A stretch of 64,000 bases of DNA from Leptospira sanjuanensis (GCF_022267375.1 NZ_JAIZBH010000001.1:2142501-2206500); one strand, 5' to 3'; positions 36,824-55,195 are shown, counted from the first letter of the stretch. Translations and numbers: made by a program. The notes: generated by a model not told the origin, from the letters alone.

Positions 36824-37378
36824 ATGGACATTCTTGCGCAGCCGGTGCTTGTGCTGAATGCCGGTTACGTCCCCATCGGGATCCGGTCGGTCAAAGACGC
36901 CCTTATCCTGATCATTCTTGAAAAAGCCCAACTCATCAAGGATGATAAAAATTTTTTAATCCGCTCTGAAAAACTCAAATTCACCGCGCCCCGAATCATT
37001 CTTCTTCGGGACTACTACCGAGTTCCTCCGAGAAGGGATCGAGTCTCCCGCGAAAACATCTTTCAACGGGACAACTATCACTGCGTTTATTGCGGAAAGA
37101 AATTTCCGGGTTCTAAACTCACTCTCGATCATGTGATTCCGCGCAGCCGATGGGATCACGTACCGAAAAAGGAAAGGCCGAAGGAATTCAATTCCTGGGA
37201 AAATCTTGTAGCGGCCTGCAAACACTGCAATACTCGAAAAGGAAACAAGCTTCTCGCCGAATTGAAGTGGGATTTACCGAAAGAAAATCGGGTGACACCG
37301 AAGCTACGCTTTCCACTCTTCTCAATATCGGATCAGCAGGCGGAGAAGTTCGGCTGGCGGGAGTATATTTCTTTTTGA
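36824..37378 (+). CDS. HNH endonuclease
   Basis: A 184-residue protein. The HNH motif is at about 83-140: CVYCG (first zinc pair), LTLDHVIPRSRWD (histidine and metal site), NLVAACKHCNTRKGNK (second pair and final asparagine/histidine-type position). The N-terminal half (LVLNAGYVPIGI) is the family's usual extension. Such stand-alone HNH proteins are widespread in bacteria; their role in repair or defence is unproven. The stop overlaps a TTG start for the following lipoprotein gene (TTGA). Confidence 0.9.
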   Translation: MDILAQPVLVLNAGYVPIGIRSVKDALILIILEKAQLIKDDKNFLIRSEKLKFTAPRIILLRDYYRVPPRRDRVSRENIFQRDNYHCVYCGKKFPGSKLTLDHVIPRSRWDHVPKKERPKEFNSWENLVAACKHCNTRKGNKLLAELKWDLPKENRVTPKLRFPLFSISDQQAEKFGWREYISF

Positions 37379-37872
37379 AACGTCTTTATCCATTCTTTCT
37401 AATTGCGTTTTGTTTTTTTTTCTGGGGCTGCCCTCACTATTCCACCACGCGCTTGATCTCCACGCCTCCGACCCTGATCAGCATCGTGCCGATCGCGACG
37501 GGATACGAACTGCGCTTGAGAGCGGGAAACCCCGAACTTTTTTTTAGCGGATATAGATTGTTTGTCGCGAATACGGAAAACGATTCGAGATTTCCCGCGG
37601 ATATGAACACAGGAATCGATTGTGTGAACGGACTTTTAAACCTAATCCCAAACCAGCCTTTGGAATATTCGATCGAACTCAGTCCGAATAGCGGTCCGCT
37701 GGCAGCGGTCGGAACGGGAGAAAACGCGAATCGGATCTGCAAGATGAACGTGACCTTAACGAGCGGTCAGTACATCACTCTTCGATCCGAGGTACTGGTG
37801 ATCAGCATTCGAAACGGAGCGGCGTCCGGTTTCGTATTTTCCATGCCTTCCAATTCTCTTAGGGTGCCTTAA
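37375..37872 (+). CDS. Lipoprotein of unknown function
   Basis: A 165-residue protein from a TTG at 37375 that overlaps the HNH stop, with a GGGAG site 10 bases upstream. Signal peptide KRLYPFFLIAFCFFFWGC ends in a lipobox-like cysteine at residue 19. The mature region is polar, with a fibronectin-like beta pattern (YELRLRAGNPELFFSGYRLFV, then ITLRSEVLVISIRNG). Two internal cysteines are present. It overlaps the convergent J-domain gene by 14 bases. Function unknown. Confidence 0.65.
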   Translation: MKRLYPFFLIAFCFFFWGCPHYSTTRLISTPPTLISIVPIATGYELRLRAGNPELFFSGYRLFVANTENDSRFPADMNTGIDCVNGLLNLIPNQPLEYSIELSPNSGPLAAVGTGENANRICKMNVTLTSGQYITLRSEVLVISIRNGAASGFVFSMPSNSLRVP

Positions 37873-38371
37873 ACCAAACCTCGATTTTGTGAAGCGTATC
37901 CTTCGCGTCTGCGACCCAAATGCTCTGCGGATACGAGGCGATCAAAGTTTCAAAACCGGACTTGGAAATTTCGAGCGAATGCCTCAACTTTCGAAGCGCC
38001 GGATTCTCCTCTCCTTTTAAAAAGATGGGATTGCCGTCCGTGAGTTTATAATACTCGTGAATCGCCGAATCGTAGATTTCCCTCGCCTGTTTGTAGAGGG
38101 AGTATTCCGCATCCTTGGAAGTTTTCGATTGTGAAGAAACGGCCGCAGAAGGAACATTCGTTTTTTTGAATGTTTTTTGTTCGAGATGCGCCGATAAGAC
38201 GTCTCTGTATTCGATCAATTCCTTGAATAAGGAATCGCTGGAGAATTCTCCCGTGTCGGGATGATATTTTTTGGAAAGAAAGTAGAAACGGTTTTTTAGA
38301 TCCTCTTCGCTGAAGTCCGGGTTTAAACCCAGAAACTCCAAGGCTCTTTCTAGCAGGTCCCCGTGTTCCAA
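37859..38371 (-). CDS. J-domain-like protein, downstream of fliS
   Basis: About 170 residues if started at the TTG at 38371; a longer frame runs to 38590 inside the preceding gene and is probably an artefact. A DnaJ-type J domain is seen near the N-terminus (ERALEFLGLNPDFSEEDLKN, then FYFLSKKYHPDTGE): HPD is intact, so it should stimulate an Hsp70 ATPase. The C-terminal helices are unassigned. It overlaps the FlgN-like gene by 22 bases. The start is uncertain because no strong ribosome site is evident. Confidence 0.65.
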   Translation of the reverse strand: MEHGDLLERALEFLGLNPDFSEEDLKNRFYFLSKKYHPDTGEFSSDSLFKELIEYRDVLSAHLEQKTFKKTNVPSAAVSSQSKTSKDAEYSLYKQAREIYDSAIHEYYKLTDGNPIFLKGEENPALRKLRHSLEISKSGFETLIASYPQSIWVADAKDTLHKIEVWFKAP

Positions 38372-38769
38372 TAGTCTTTTCTGAGATGTTTCTTGAGTTG
38401 GATCTGAACTTGAACTTGGTTGAGTTCCTTCTGGTATTCCTTCAAAATCTCTTTCATTCTTTCTTCGACTTGAGAATGGAGAATTCTGGATTCTTCCATT
38501 TTTTGAAAGAGACATTCCGTGAGTTCGATGAGTTCCAAGGATTGGGGAACTCCCTCTTCCATCCGTTCGATCTTTCGATCGATGGAACAAAGTTTGTCGA
38601 TGATCGTGATGTTGAAATCTTCTATCTTGGCTCCGCCTTCTCCGTCTCCGTAACCCAACACTTCCATCTGACGCTTTTGATTGGAGATCAACTGATCCAA
38701 CAAAAGAATCTTATCCCCGTAAAGGATGATAAGGCTACGGTCCCGATCGATTGAACCCGAGTTCGACAA
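38350..38769 (-). CDS. Small helical protein, possible flagellar chaperone
   Basis: A 139-residue, highly charged, alpha-helical protein (YGDKILLLDQLISNQKRQME, SLELIELTECLFQKMEES, then a long basic coiled coil). It starts 3 bases after fliS ends. Its size and helical-hairpin character, together with position, suggest a FlgN/FliT-type flagellar export chaperone, but no signature is strong enough to name it. Transcribed in the fliS operon with the J-domain gene. Confidence 0.65.
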   Translation of the reverse strand: MSNSGSIDRDRSLIILYGDKILLLDQLISNQKRQMEVLGYGDGEGGAKIEDFNITIIDKLCSIDRKIERMEEGVPQSLELIELTECLFQKMEESRILHSQVEERMKEILKEYQKELNQVQVQIQLKKHLRKDYWNTGTC

Positions 38770-38772
38770 GTT

Positions 38773-39241
<469 letters not shown>

Positions 39242-39346
39242 CTTCGACAAAAACTCTTGCCTCCTTAATGCTGGGTCTGAACATTCTTGCGGTTTCTCTC
39301 AAAACTTTAACGTCGTTCGAAACCGGAAAACTCAGAAAAAACTTCC

Positions 39347-39524
39347 GTGGAAATCGTTTGGGACCAATATTTCTACGGATCTGGCACGGATTTTTTCTTC
39401 TCGGAGGAAAATCCGCCCAACGTTTTCAGCCTGCTCTCAGGAGTTCCGCATGAAGTTCCCGAAATACCGCCGGATTACGCCGAAAGCTCGGGAGCCGTTC
39501 TGATTTTACTCGGATTGAATTTTC

Positions 39525-39544
<20 letters not shown>
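39347..39544 (+). CDS. Possible small protein upstream of purN
   Basis: A 65-codon frame beginning with GTG and ending 20 bases inside the purN start region. Composition is protein-like and acidic at first (DFFFSEENPPNVFSLLSG, HEVPEIPPDYAESSG) and hydrophobic at the end (AVLILLGLNFLGK). No clear ribosome site is visible and the frame closes at a stop just 36 bases upstream of the GTG. It may be a real small protein coupled to purN, or chance. Confidence 0.35.
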
Positions 39545-40151
<607 letters not shown>

Positions 40152-40154
40152 ACA

Positions 40155-41690
<1,536 letters not shown>

Positions 41691-41691
41691 T

Positions 41692-42318
<627 letters not shown>

Positions 42319-42348
42319 GTTTCAACCGAAACTGCCGATAGAAACACT

Positions 42349-43074
42349 ATGAGAATCTTTGTTCTTCTTTTCTCCCTGATTCTGGCTCCGGCCGTTTTAT
42401 ATGCGCAGCTTCCGGACGAAGGTCCGAACCGGAGACAACCCACGAACACGAACCAACAAGCGATCAACTTGTTGGAAGGATTCGCCGAATCCTCTTGGGG
42501 AGAAAGTTACGCGAACCTACGCGAAAAGTTTCTTTCGTTATCCACCAATCCTCAAAACGACGAGAAGGTGGAAATCGTTTTCGAAGATAAGGAGAAAACG
42601 CTTCTTATCCGAAGAAACGGAATTCTATATTCGTATCGTTTTTATTCCACGCCGAAAATCGTAATCGATTCCAGGCCGAAAGAGCAAAGACCCGCTCCTA
42701 CCGCGGAAAACAAATCGGAGATGGAGGATGAAAATCATTCTTCTCCCGGAGTTCTTTTTTCCGTGGGAGTTTTGTTTCGTTATCTTCCCGGAAAAGACGT
42801 TCAACAAAAGTTGGAACAGAAATACGGAAAACCGAAAAAAGAATCCTTAGCGGAAAACAAAATCGGCGGCGCGGTTCTTTGGGAAAAAACGGACGAGAAA
42901 CAATCTCCTCCTAAGGGCGGCTACGTCGTTCAGTGGAAAGAGGCTTATAAAAAAATGCCTTTTACGAGAAGAGTGGATTATTTCAGTTCTTCGATCAAAT
43001 TTCAAATCGAAAAAGAATACAAAGAATTCTTCAGTGCGGAAGAAATCAAAACCCTTCGCGATTTGATTCCATAA
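42349..43074 (+). CDS. Exported protein of unknown function
   Basis: A 241-residue protein with a signal peptide (residues 1-19, ending VLYAQ). The mature portion is charged, with a helical stretch (NLLEGFAESSWGESYANLRE) and later beta segments (EKTLLIRRNGILYSYRFYST). It ends with ALW-type strands (GGYVVQWKEAYKK). No catalytic motif is apparent. Probably periplasmic. It is the last gene of the purN operon; the next gene has its own ribosome site. Confidence 0.65.
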   Translation: MRIFVLLFSLILAPAVLYAQLPDEGPNRRQPTNTNQQAINLLEGFAESSWGESYANLREKFLSLSTNPQNDEKVEIVFEDKEKTLLIRRNGILYSYRFYSTPKIVIDSRPKEQRPAPTAENKSEMEDENHSSPGVLFSVGVLFRYLPGKDVQQKLEQKYGKPKKESLAENKIGGAVLWEKTDEKQSPPKGGYVVQWKEAYKKMPFTRRVDYFSSSIKFQIEKEYKEFFSAEEIKTLRDLIP

Positions 43075-43150
43075 AACCGAAGAATTTCAATTGACCACCA
43101 TCTAGCTTTCCCCGCATGCTCTAAGCATCCTATTTTCTCGGAGCATGTTA

Positions 43151-43795
<645 letters not shown>

Positions 43796-43968
43796 AAACC
43801 GCCGTATGAGAAACGGTAGATTAGACCGTTTGGTATGGAGTCACGGATTGATCTAGGAATGAAAAACCGATTCTTGGATAGATTAGATACCGATCAATCT
43901 ACCATTTTTCTACAATAAAGGTGGTCACGAAAAAAAACCTCGCCTAAAAACGAGGGTTTTCTTTTTTC
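43796..43968 (+). ncRNA. Possible structured RNA or 3' UTR downstream of fsa
   Basis: The 135 bases between the fsa stop and a terminator contain three sets of pairing arms: AAACGGT (43811-43817) with ACCGTTT (43825-43831); GATTGATC (43846-43853) with GATCAATC (43892-43899); and GGTAGATT (43815-43822) with AATCTACC (43896-43903). The first and third compete, so alternative folds are possible. It could be a 3' UTR-derived small RNA or an attenuator-like structure. No open frame of interest. Confidence 0.4.
43931..43968 (+). terminator. Rho-independent terminator after fsa
   Basis: Arms around AAAACCTCG and CGAGGGTTTT form a stable hairpin followed by a T-rich run (TCTTTTTT). It ends the fsa transcript and any small RNA made from the preceding region. 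Confidence 0.85.
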
Positions 43969-44000
43969 GATTCCGATCATAGAACTCGGCAATTCAAAAC

Positions 44001-44157
44001 TGTGGGAACTCATACGAATATCCCGCAGTTTGAATATTTCGATACTTTAGCACGGATAAAAACAGCAAAAAGTGTGGGAACTCATACAAATCTTTGTTTC
44101 ACCAAGAAACTAAATTCGCGAACGAGTCGTCCTTGATACAATTGTGGGAACTCCTAC
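44001..44157. repeat. Three TGTGGGAACT repeats, cluster A
   Basis: The 15-base unit TGTGGGAACTCATAC occurs at 44001-44015 and 44073-44087, and TGTGGGAACTCCTAC at 44143-44157, all in the same orientation and 70-72 bases apart. The regular spacing argues against chance. The unit recurs in cluster B and is a dispersed intergenic repeat as seen elsewhere in Leptospira. The rest of the gap to 44234 holds nothing I can assign. Confidence 0.7.
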
Positions 44158-44234
44158 CGATTCGAAAATTCAAAAGTAGCTCGTCCTTTTTCAAATACAG
44201 GCTCAACGAAAAACGAAATGCTCCGACAAAAGGC

Positions 44235-45275
44235 TTATCGAACAGGAATTTTTTTAAATCCGTAATAATCATCCGTCATCAGCTTCATGGATTCTAAAAA
44301 GCACATGATCGATTGATGGGAGGCGTCGTAAAACAAATCGCAGGAAGTCTGCGTGTTCAAATCCACCGGAACCGCGGAATACTTTGCCGCAAGATCCTGA
44401 ATCTTAGGCCACCAGGTCTTTTCCATTTCCAGTTCGTAATACCGTTTTTGATATGTTTTGTAGACTTTCGGCCAGATCAAATAAACCTTCACATCGTTTT
44501 CGCGCGCCAATTTGAGAAATTGTTCCACAAAGAAGAACTGAGTCTTCCCCAGAGTAAAGGTGGAAAGATATAGGTTTCGGATTCGAACCGCGTCTTTTTC
44601 CAAACGATCCGGATCGTTTAGAAAAGTCGTATACGCGAATTGTTCTCCATTCTTTAAATTAAGAATCACATAATCCGTATTAAACGCAGGATTGTATTCG
44701 CTTAACTTCTTCTCTTGAAATCTTTTGGAAAACAGCTTCAAATCCGGATTGATTCTTCGAACCGCAAAGAGCCTATCCAAAAAAAGTTTCTTTCGGTCCT
44801 CGAAGGAAATCTGATCCAAATATCTGAGAAGAAACTCGTCGTCCGCTCCGTATTTCAAAAACGGATCGTAGAAAATCCCCTTCGTGTCATCGAAACCTTC
44901 GGGACTAACCACGTAAAATACGAGTTTCGGCTTGATTCCTTTGGAAATGATCTTTTCGAACCAATACAATCCGTATGCGGGAACGGCCTGCGGACCGGAA
45001 AAATTATAAAGAACCCAGTCTTTCTGAAACTTCTTTTCGATCCCCAAAACCGAATACGGATACGCTCTTGAATCGCCGAACGCAAGCGCTAAGGACTTGT
45101 TTTCCAAGTTCTTATCCTTGCTGAGTTTTTCGAACAAGGATTTTCTCTGCGTATAATAAACCGTATTACCCGCTTGGATAAAACTCTTTTGGAAATATTC
45201 GAGAGTGAATGTCTTGTCCAAACAAAATACGAAAACTAAAAAAAGAACCGGATAATAGATGTAGAATTTCTTCAT
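44235..45275 (-). CDS. DUF1574 protein, predicted SGNH-type O-acyltransferase partner (locus 2)
   Basis: A 346-residue paralogue of the gene at 15016, with an N-terminal membrane anchor (about residues 6-22). The block I motif is the canonical FGDSRA (S69), and DASH (D317, H320) supplies the C-terminal Asp/His. It follows an MBOAT gene with a 14-base gap, the same order as locus 1, so the pair is probably an ancient duplication. Predicted to transfer acyl groups outside the cytoplasmic membrane. Target unknown. Confidence 0.82.
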   Translation of the reverse strand: MKKFYIYYPVLFLVFVFCLDKTFTLEYFQKSFIQAGNTVYYTQRKSLFEKLSKDKNLENKSLALAFGDSRAYPYSVLGIEKKFQKDWVLYNFSGPQAVPAYGLYWFEKIISKGIKPKLVFYVVSPEGFDDTKGIFYDPFLKYGADDEFLLRYLDQISFEDRKKLFLDRLFAVRRINPDLKLFSKRFQEKKLSEYNPAFNTDYVILNLKNGEQFAYTTFLNDPDRLEKDAVRIRNLYLSTFTLGKTQFFFVEQFLKLARENDVKVYLIWPKVYKTYQKRYYELEMEKTWWPKIQDLAAKYSAVPVDLNTQTSCDLFYDASHQSIMCFLESMKLMTDDYYGFKKIPVR

Positions 45276-45289
45276 TGATAAAAACCCGT

Positions 45290-46704
<1,415 letters not shown>

Positions 46705-46708
<4 letters not shown>

Positions 46709-47439
46709 TCCCAAACCCCTGCGTCTTGGAGAAGGAATTTACCTTCTTCCAAACCCAGCTTTTCTAGTCGTATCGAACCTACGCGGATTCTTTGCAGATC
46801 CACCACGCTCGCACCGGATGCGTGAAACATCCTTCGAATCTGTCTTTTTTTTCCTTCCCCGAGAATGACGCGGTATACGCAACTCTTCCCGGGAACGAGT
46901 TTAACCATCTTTGCACGCAGAATTTCCCCTGCATCCAAAATCCCTTTTTGAAACGCCGCCTGAATCTGCTTTTCTCCCGGATCGTATTTGAGAGTTACGA
47001 GGTATTCTTTTTCGGAACCGTTGGACGGGTGTGAAATTTTCTGTGCTAAATCGCCGTCGTTGGTTAAAATCAAAAGCCCTCTGGAGTTCAAATCCAATCG
47101 GCCCGCGATTTTATAATTTTTAAAGGCGGAAGGAAGAAGGGAGAATACCGTTTTTTCATGAAAACGATCTTGATGCGAACAGAGATAGCCGACCGGTTTG
47201 TTCAGGATCAGAAGTTGTTTCGGCTCCGTTCCCTGTCGAAGTATATCACCTCGGTAAGAGACAACGTCCATTTCCGGGTTCACACGGGTTCCTAGATCGG
47301 TGACCTTTTTTCCGTTGATCACGATCTGACCGCCGAGAATGATTTCCTCGACCTTTCTTCTCGAACCGAGTCCGCAATCCGCGAGAAAGCGATTGAGACG
47401 AATTCCTTCCGGGGTGTTCCGATCATCCTTGGATTGCAT
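46705..47439 (-). CDS. Pseudouridine synthase, RsuA/RluB family
   Basis: A 244-residue enzyme, taken from the ATG at 47439, which has GGAAG 5 bases before it; the ATG at 47451 is the alternative, and the frame beyond that overlaps lipA. An S4 RNA-binding domain (GIRLNRFLADCGLGSRRKVE, then GGQIVINGKKV) precedes the catalytic domain, with the active aspartate in AGRLDLNSRGLLILTNDGD and KEYLVTL. It isomerises a uridine in rRNA. RluB/RluE/RluF or RsuA specificity cannot be told from sequence. Confidence 0.9.
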
Positions 47440-47554
47440 GGATTCTTCCATTCCGAAATGTTTCAAAAAATCTTCTACCCAAAACTTTCGTTGACCTCGT
47501 CCTCCTTCGCGGCAGGATAGAAGGGAAAGCTCCGTTTTTTCGGACCCGTATTGT

Positions 47555-48741
<1,187 letters not shown>

Positions 48742-48902
48742 TTTTTCCTCCGATTCAAAGATCCTCGCGCAAAAAACTCCGCAAAATCTGAAATCGTGAA
48801 ACGAAGTCGTAGTGATAGAAGACGGCTATCAGAGCTTATTTCATAATCATGGATTTTCTTTTCCGAAGAAATGGATAAGAACCCGAGTGCAGTCGTACAA
48901 AG

Positions 48903-48955
<53 letters not shown>

Positions 48956-48962
48956 ACTGTTA

Positions 48963-50192
<1,230 letters not shown>

Positions 50193-50233
50193 TTGTTTCT
50201 CAACAGACAATAGAATCGCTTTTTCCAAATCTT

Positions 50234-51442
50234 TCAATTTTTTTTTATTATGCGAAAGATATTTCCTGACCCGAAATCGGCAAAATACAACTCTCCAGCG
50301 CCGTCCTGGCCGAAAGTGCTGATTTGGAACGGGACACGAAACAACAACTCGTTCGAGATCTTTTTACCGTTCTTTTGTCTTAAAATCCAGACTTTTCCCG
50401 CCACAAAGTCTCCGTAAATATAACCCCCACTTAATTTAGGTAGTTCCTTTCCCCGATAGACGTAACCGCCCGTTATCGATTGGCCTTCTTCCCTCGGATA
50501 TTCGTGAATGGGATCGACAAGCTGGGGATTGGAACAGTCCGGATTCTTCTTAAAACAATGAAATCCTTCCTTAATATTCCATCCGTAATTTTTCCCTTTC
50601 TGAATCAGATCGATTTCTTCGAATTCGTTCTGACCGACATCGGCTAAGTAGAGTTCGCCGGTCGCGGAATCGAAGGAGAACCTCCACGGATTTCGGAGTC
50701 CGTAACTCCAGATCTCCGGCAAAAACCCGGGACGGTTCACAAACGGGTTGTCTTCCGGAATTTTATACGGTGCGCCGGAACTTTGAGGGTTGGGTAGAAT
50801 GCGAAGCAATTTTCCGAGGAAGGTTCGGGAATTTTGTCCGTTTTTATAAGGATCATTGGCCCCGCCCCCGTCTCCAAAACTGATGTACAACTTACGATCG
50901 GGTCCGAACGCGAGTTGTCCCCCGTTGTGATTCGAATAGGGCTGCTCTACTTTGAACAAAGTTCGTTTTGCATCCTCGAGTTTTTGAACCGCGTCATTCT
51001 TCCATTCAAATTCGAGAACCTTGGTATAATCTTTACCGCCTTCTTTTACGACCACGTTGACGAAGAATTTCGAATCCGTTGCAAAGTCGGGTGAAAATGC
51101 AAGTCCCAAAAGTCCTTCTTCCGATCGGGTTTCGACTTGGCCGGTAAAATCCGCGCGAAGTGTTTTCACCTTTGTCGTTAAATCGACTTCGACGAGCCTA
51201 CCGCGTTTTTCCAAAACGATCATCCGGTTCGAATTCCCCGGAATAAATTGAATGTCCGTCGGTTCTTGAAAACCGTCGGCTACGCTCGCATACCAGGGAA
51301 CTACTTCCGCCGAGGGAACGTTCTTTTTCGGAGGAAGGTTCGCAGCGGAGGGTTTCTTTGTTTTTGCAATTCCGGGAGAATGGAACAGGAGAATCGCCAA
51401 AATTCCCAGGTGAAAGATTACGGTAAAACGCGGAAAAATCAT
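50234..51442 (-). CDS. PQQ-dependent sugar dehydrogenase-like exported protein
   Basis: A 402-residue beta-propeller. A signal peptide (about 1-26, ending HSPGIAK) is followed by repeated strands typical of glucose/sorbosone dehydrogenases: QFIPGNSNRMIVLEKRGRLV, GLLGLAFSPDF, HNGGQLAFGPDRKLYISFGD, LPEIWSYGLRNPWRFSFD and DVGQNEFEEIDLI. GGYVYRGKELPKL and YIYGDFVAGKVW complete the fold. Such proteins oxidise sugars in the periplasm with PQQ, or act as aldose sugar sensors; cofactor biosynthesis is not encoded here. Confidence 0.9.
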   Translation of the reverse strand: MIFPRFTVIFHLGILAILLFHSPGIAKTKKPSAANLPPKKNVPSAEVVPWYASVADGFQEPTDIQFIPGNSNRMIVLEKRGRLVEVDLTTKVKTLRADFTGQVETRSEEGLLGLAFSPDFATDSKFFVNVVVKEGGKDYTKVLEFEWKNDAVQKLEDAKRTLFKVEQPYSNHNGGQLAFGPDRKLYISFGDGGGANDPYKNGQNSRTFLGKLLRILPNPQSSGAPYKIPEDNPFVNRPGFLPEIWSYGLRNPWRFSFDSATGELYLADVGQNEFEEIDLIQKGKNYGWNIKEGFHCFKKNPDCSNPQLVDPIHEYPREEGQSITGGYVYRGKELPKLSGGYIYGDFVAGKVWILRQKNGKKISNELLFRVPFQISTFGQDGAGELYFADFGSGNIFRIIKKN

Positions 51443-51626
51443 CCGTCCTTCCTAAGGGCTTTCCGGGATCGGTCAATCGGAATTCCGATTTCTTCTTTTT
51501 ACTGGATTCGGCCGTTTGCAACGGTTCGATCGGATCGCTGGGAAGAATTCTCCCGTTACCCAGGATGGTTTTCCCGGAAAAAACTGCGTGTCATTTCCGT
51601 TCCGCTCGGGATATTGTCTAATCAAG

Positions 51627-52946
<1,320 letters not shown>

Positions 52947-52969
52947 GAGTTTGTCCCAATACCGGAATA

Positions 52970-53162
52970 TGTGGGAACTCCTTCTTTTTTCAATCGACGA
53001 AACTGTCTTTGAAAAACCAAGAAGCGTAAAATAGACTGTACTTGTGGGAACTATTACGATCTTAGAGCGCGTCTCAATGACATTCCCCGTCTTTAGTGCC
53101 AGTGTATTGTAGAAGTTCCCACAGTCTTTCGTAATACGGGAGAATTCGCAGGAGTTCCCACA
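52970..53162. repeat. Four TGTGGGAACT repeats, cluster B (two direct, two inverted)
   Basis: Direct copies lie at 52970-52984 (TGTGGGAACTCCTTC) and 53043-53057 (TGTGGGAACTATTAC), and inverted copies at 53109-53123 and 53148-53162 (TTCCCACA ends). The two halves could pair as a large imperfect hairpin if transcribed. The region between the radical SAM gene and the lipoprotein gene (53232) has no other feature. Confidence 0.7.
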
Positions 53163-53231
53163 GTCTTAAGTTTCGGACAAATCTCAAACCGAAATCGAAA
53201 AATTCAAAGTCCTGTGCCGGATTCGACTCTT

Positions 53232-53549
53232 TTAAAGTTTCCACTTGGAAGGTCTTCCGATATTGTGATACCTTCCTGATGGAACGTGAAACGGATTGTG
53301 TCCGCCCCCACCGCCCGCATTGTTGTAATACGGATATTGTCTATAGTAGTAATTCTGGTACGGGCGATATCCATAACCTCCCCCGTATCCGTAATCGTTT
53401 AGATAACGATCGCAGGGACGGGAATACGTGGAACCCATCTGGCATTGATCGTAATAACGATACGGTCCCGTGTAACAACCCGTGCAGAATAAAAGCGCCA
53501 TTCCCGCTAAACTGCAATGCAGAAACAATGATTTTACGTTCGCCTTCAT
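53232..53549 (-). CDS. Small tyrosine-rich lipoprotein
   Basis: A 105-residue protein with a strong GGAGG ribosome site 6 bases before the ATG at 53549; the longer frame is not supported. The signal peptide ends ALLFCTGC (lipobox-like). The mature 85 residues are very rich in glycine, tyrosine and asparagine (YGYGGGYGYRPYQNYYYRQY), with cysteines at the start, a composition typical of low-complexity surface peptides. No family recognised. Probably outer-membrane anchored. The upstream 260 bases to 53809 hold the AIM24 terminator and no gene. Confidence 0.7.
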   Translation of the reverse strand: MKANVKSLFLHCSLAGMALLFCTGCYTGPYRYYDQCQMGSTYSRPCDRYLNDYGYGGGYGYRPYQNYYYRQYPYYNNAGGGGGHNPFHVPSGRYHNIGRPSKWKL

Positions 53550-53750
53550 GGAAGGCCTCCTATCGCTTAAGACCCTTCTAGCCTGGAACGATCTTAACCT
53601 AGGGAGAACGGTTCGTCTATAGGGAATCTCCCTAATGCGGGAATCCCCTAAAACGAAAAATCTTCGAGAGGAAACAATTTCCGCAAAAACGAGGTTTGAT
53701 TCGCGTCTCCCGAAGAAATTCGGAACCGGAATCTGTTCTGAATTCGATAC

Positions 53751-53780
53751 AAAAAAACCCGCGAAACCGCGGGCTTTTTC
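53751..53780 (-). terminator. Terminator of the AIM24 operon
   Basis: CCCGCG (53758-53763) pairs with CGCGGG (53768-53773); on the minus strand this hairpin is followed by a run of seven T. It lies 30 bases after the last AIM24 gene. Confidence 0.88.
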
Positions 53781-53809
53781 GAAAGAACTCGTTCTAAAAC
53801 AACAAACGA

Positions 53810-54493
53810 TCAACTCGAAGAGGAAGAACGCTCCACTCTTCTCCACTGATTGGCCCAGCCGGCAAACGAGTTTTGGTTTCTGGATTGAATATACAACTTA
53901 CCGCTTCCCGAAAAAACCGCGACCAAACCTTCCCCGCTCAAGAATAAGGATTTAAGACCGCCCACCTTTTGGATCGTATAATTCAACGTTCCTTCGAACC
54001 CGACGATATGACCCGTGTCCACTACGTATTGTCCGTTGACGTCGATCGTATGAATCGCTCCGAAGCTCGAGAAGAAAAGATCTCCCGATCCGCTCACTTT
54101 CAAAAAGAATAAACCTTCTCCGGAAAAGAATCCTTTGAATCCCCCCCACTTGCTGTCGATCGCGAGAGATTCCGAACCGGCCACATACGCGCCTCGGCTT
54201 AGGATGAGTTCTTCTCCTTTCATTTTTCTGTATTCGATATCGCCTTGGGTGGCGCTCGTCAGAAAGAGCGTCCCGGTTCCGCCTTCCGCTTTGAAAGTGT
54301 TTTGAAAAAAGGATTCTCCGCTGAGTAACGCGCGTTTGGCGGAAGCCCAGATTCCTCCTTCGGCTTTCGTAGCCATCTTGACTGTCGGGCTCATCGCGAC
54401 CATGGCGCCCGACTCGGCGCGGATGGATTCTCCGTTTTCAAGTTGAACTTGTACGATTGGAAAATCAGGTTTTAATAATATTTCGTGTTTCAC
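53810..54493 (-). CDS. AIM24/TIGR00266 family protein (third of three)
   Basis: A 227-residue all-beta protein. Family hallmarks are VQLENGESIRAESGAMVAMS at the start, ALLSGESFFQNTFKAEGG and the glycine-rich repeats FSGEGLFFLKVSGSGDLFFS and FLSGEGLVAVFSGSGKLYIQ. A polyserine end follows. AIM24-type proteins are double beta-barrel-like, found from bacteria to mitochondria; bacterial function is unclear. It is the last of three tandem paralogues, 12 bases after the middle one. No signal peptide, so cytoplasmic or membrane-associated. Confidence 0.9.
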   Translation of the reverse strand: MKHEILLKPDFPIVQVQLENGESIRAESGAMVAMSPTVKMATKAEGGIWASAKRALLSGESFFQNTFKAEGGTGTLFLTSATQGDIEYRKMKGEELILSRGAYVAGSESLAIDSKWGGFKGFFSGEGLFFLKVSGSGDLFFSSFGAIHTIDVNGQYVVDTGHIVGFEGTLNYTIQKVGGLKSLFLSGEGLVAVFSGSGKLYIQSRNQNSFAGWANQWRRVERSSSSS

Positions 54494-54505
54494 GATCTTT
54501 CTCCC

Positions 54506-55180
<675 letters not shown>

Positions 55181-55195
55181 AATATTCAGTTTTCC

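Noticed and set aside
43118..43130. Short palindrome ATGCTCTAAGCAT before fsa
   Set aside because: Five-base arms with a three-base loop; too weak to call a regulatory site.
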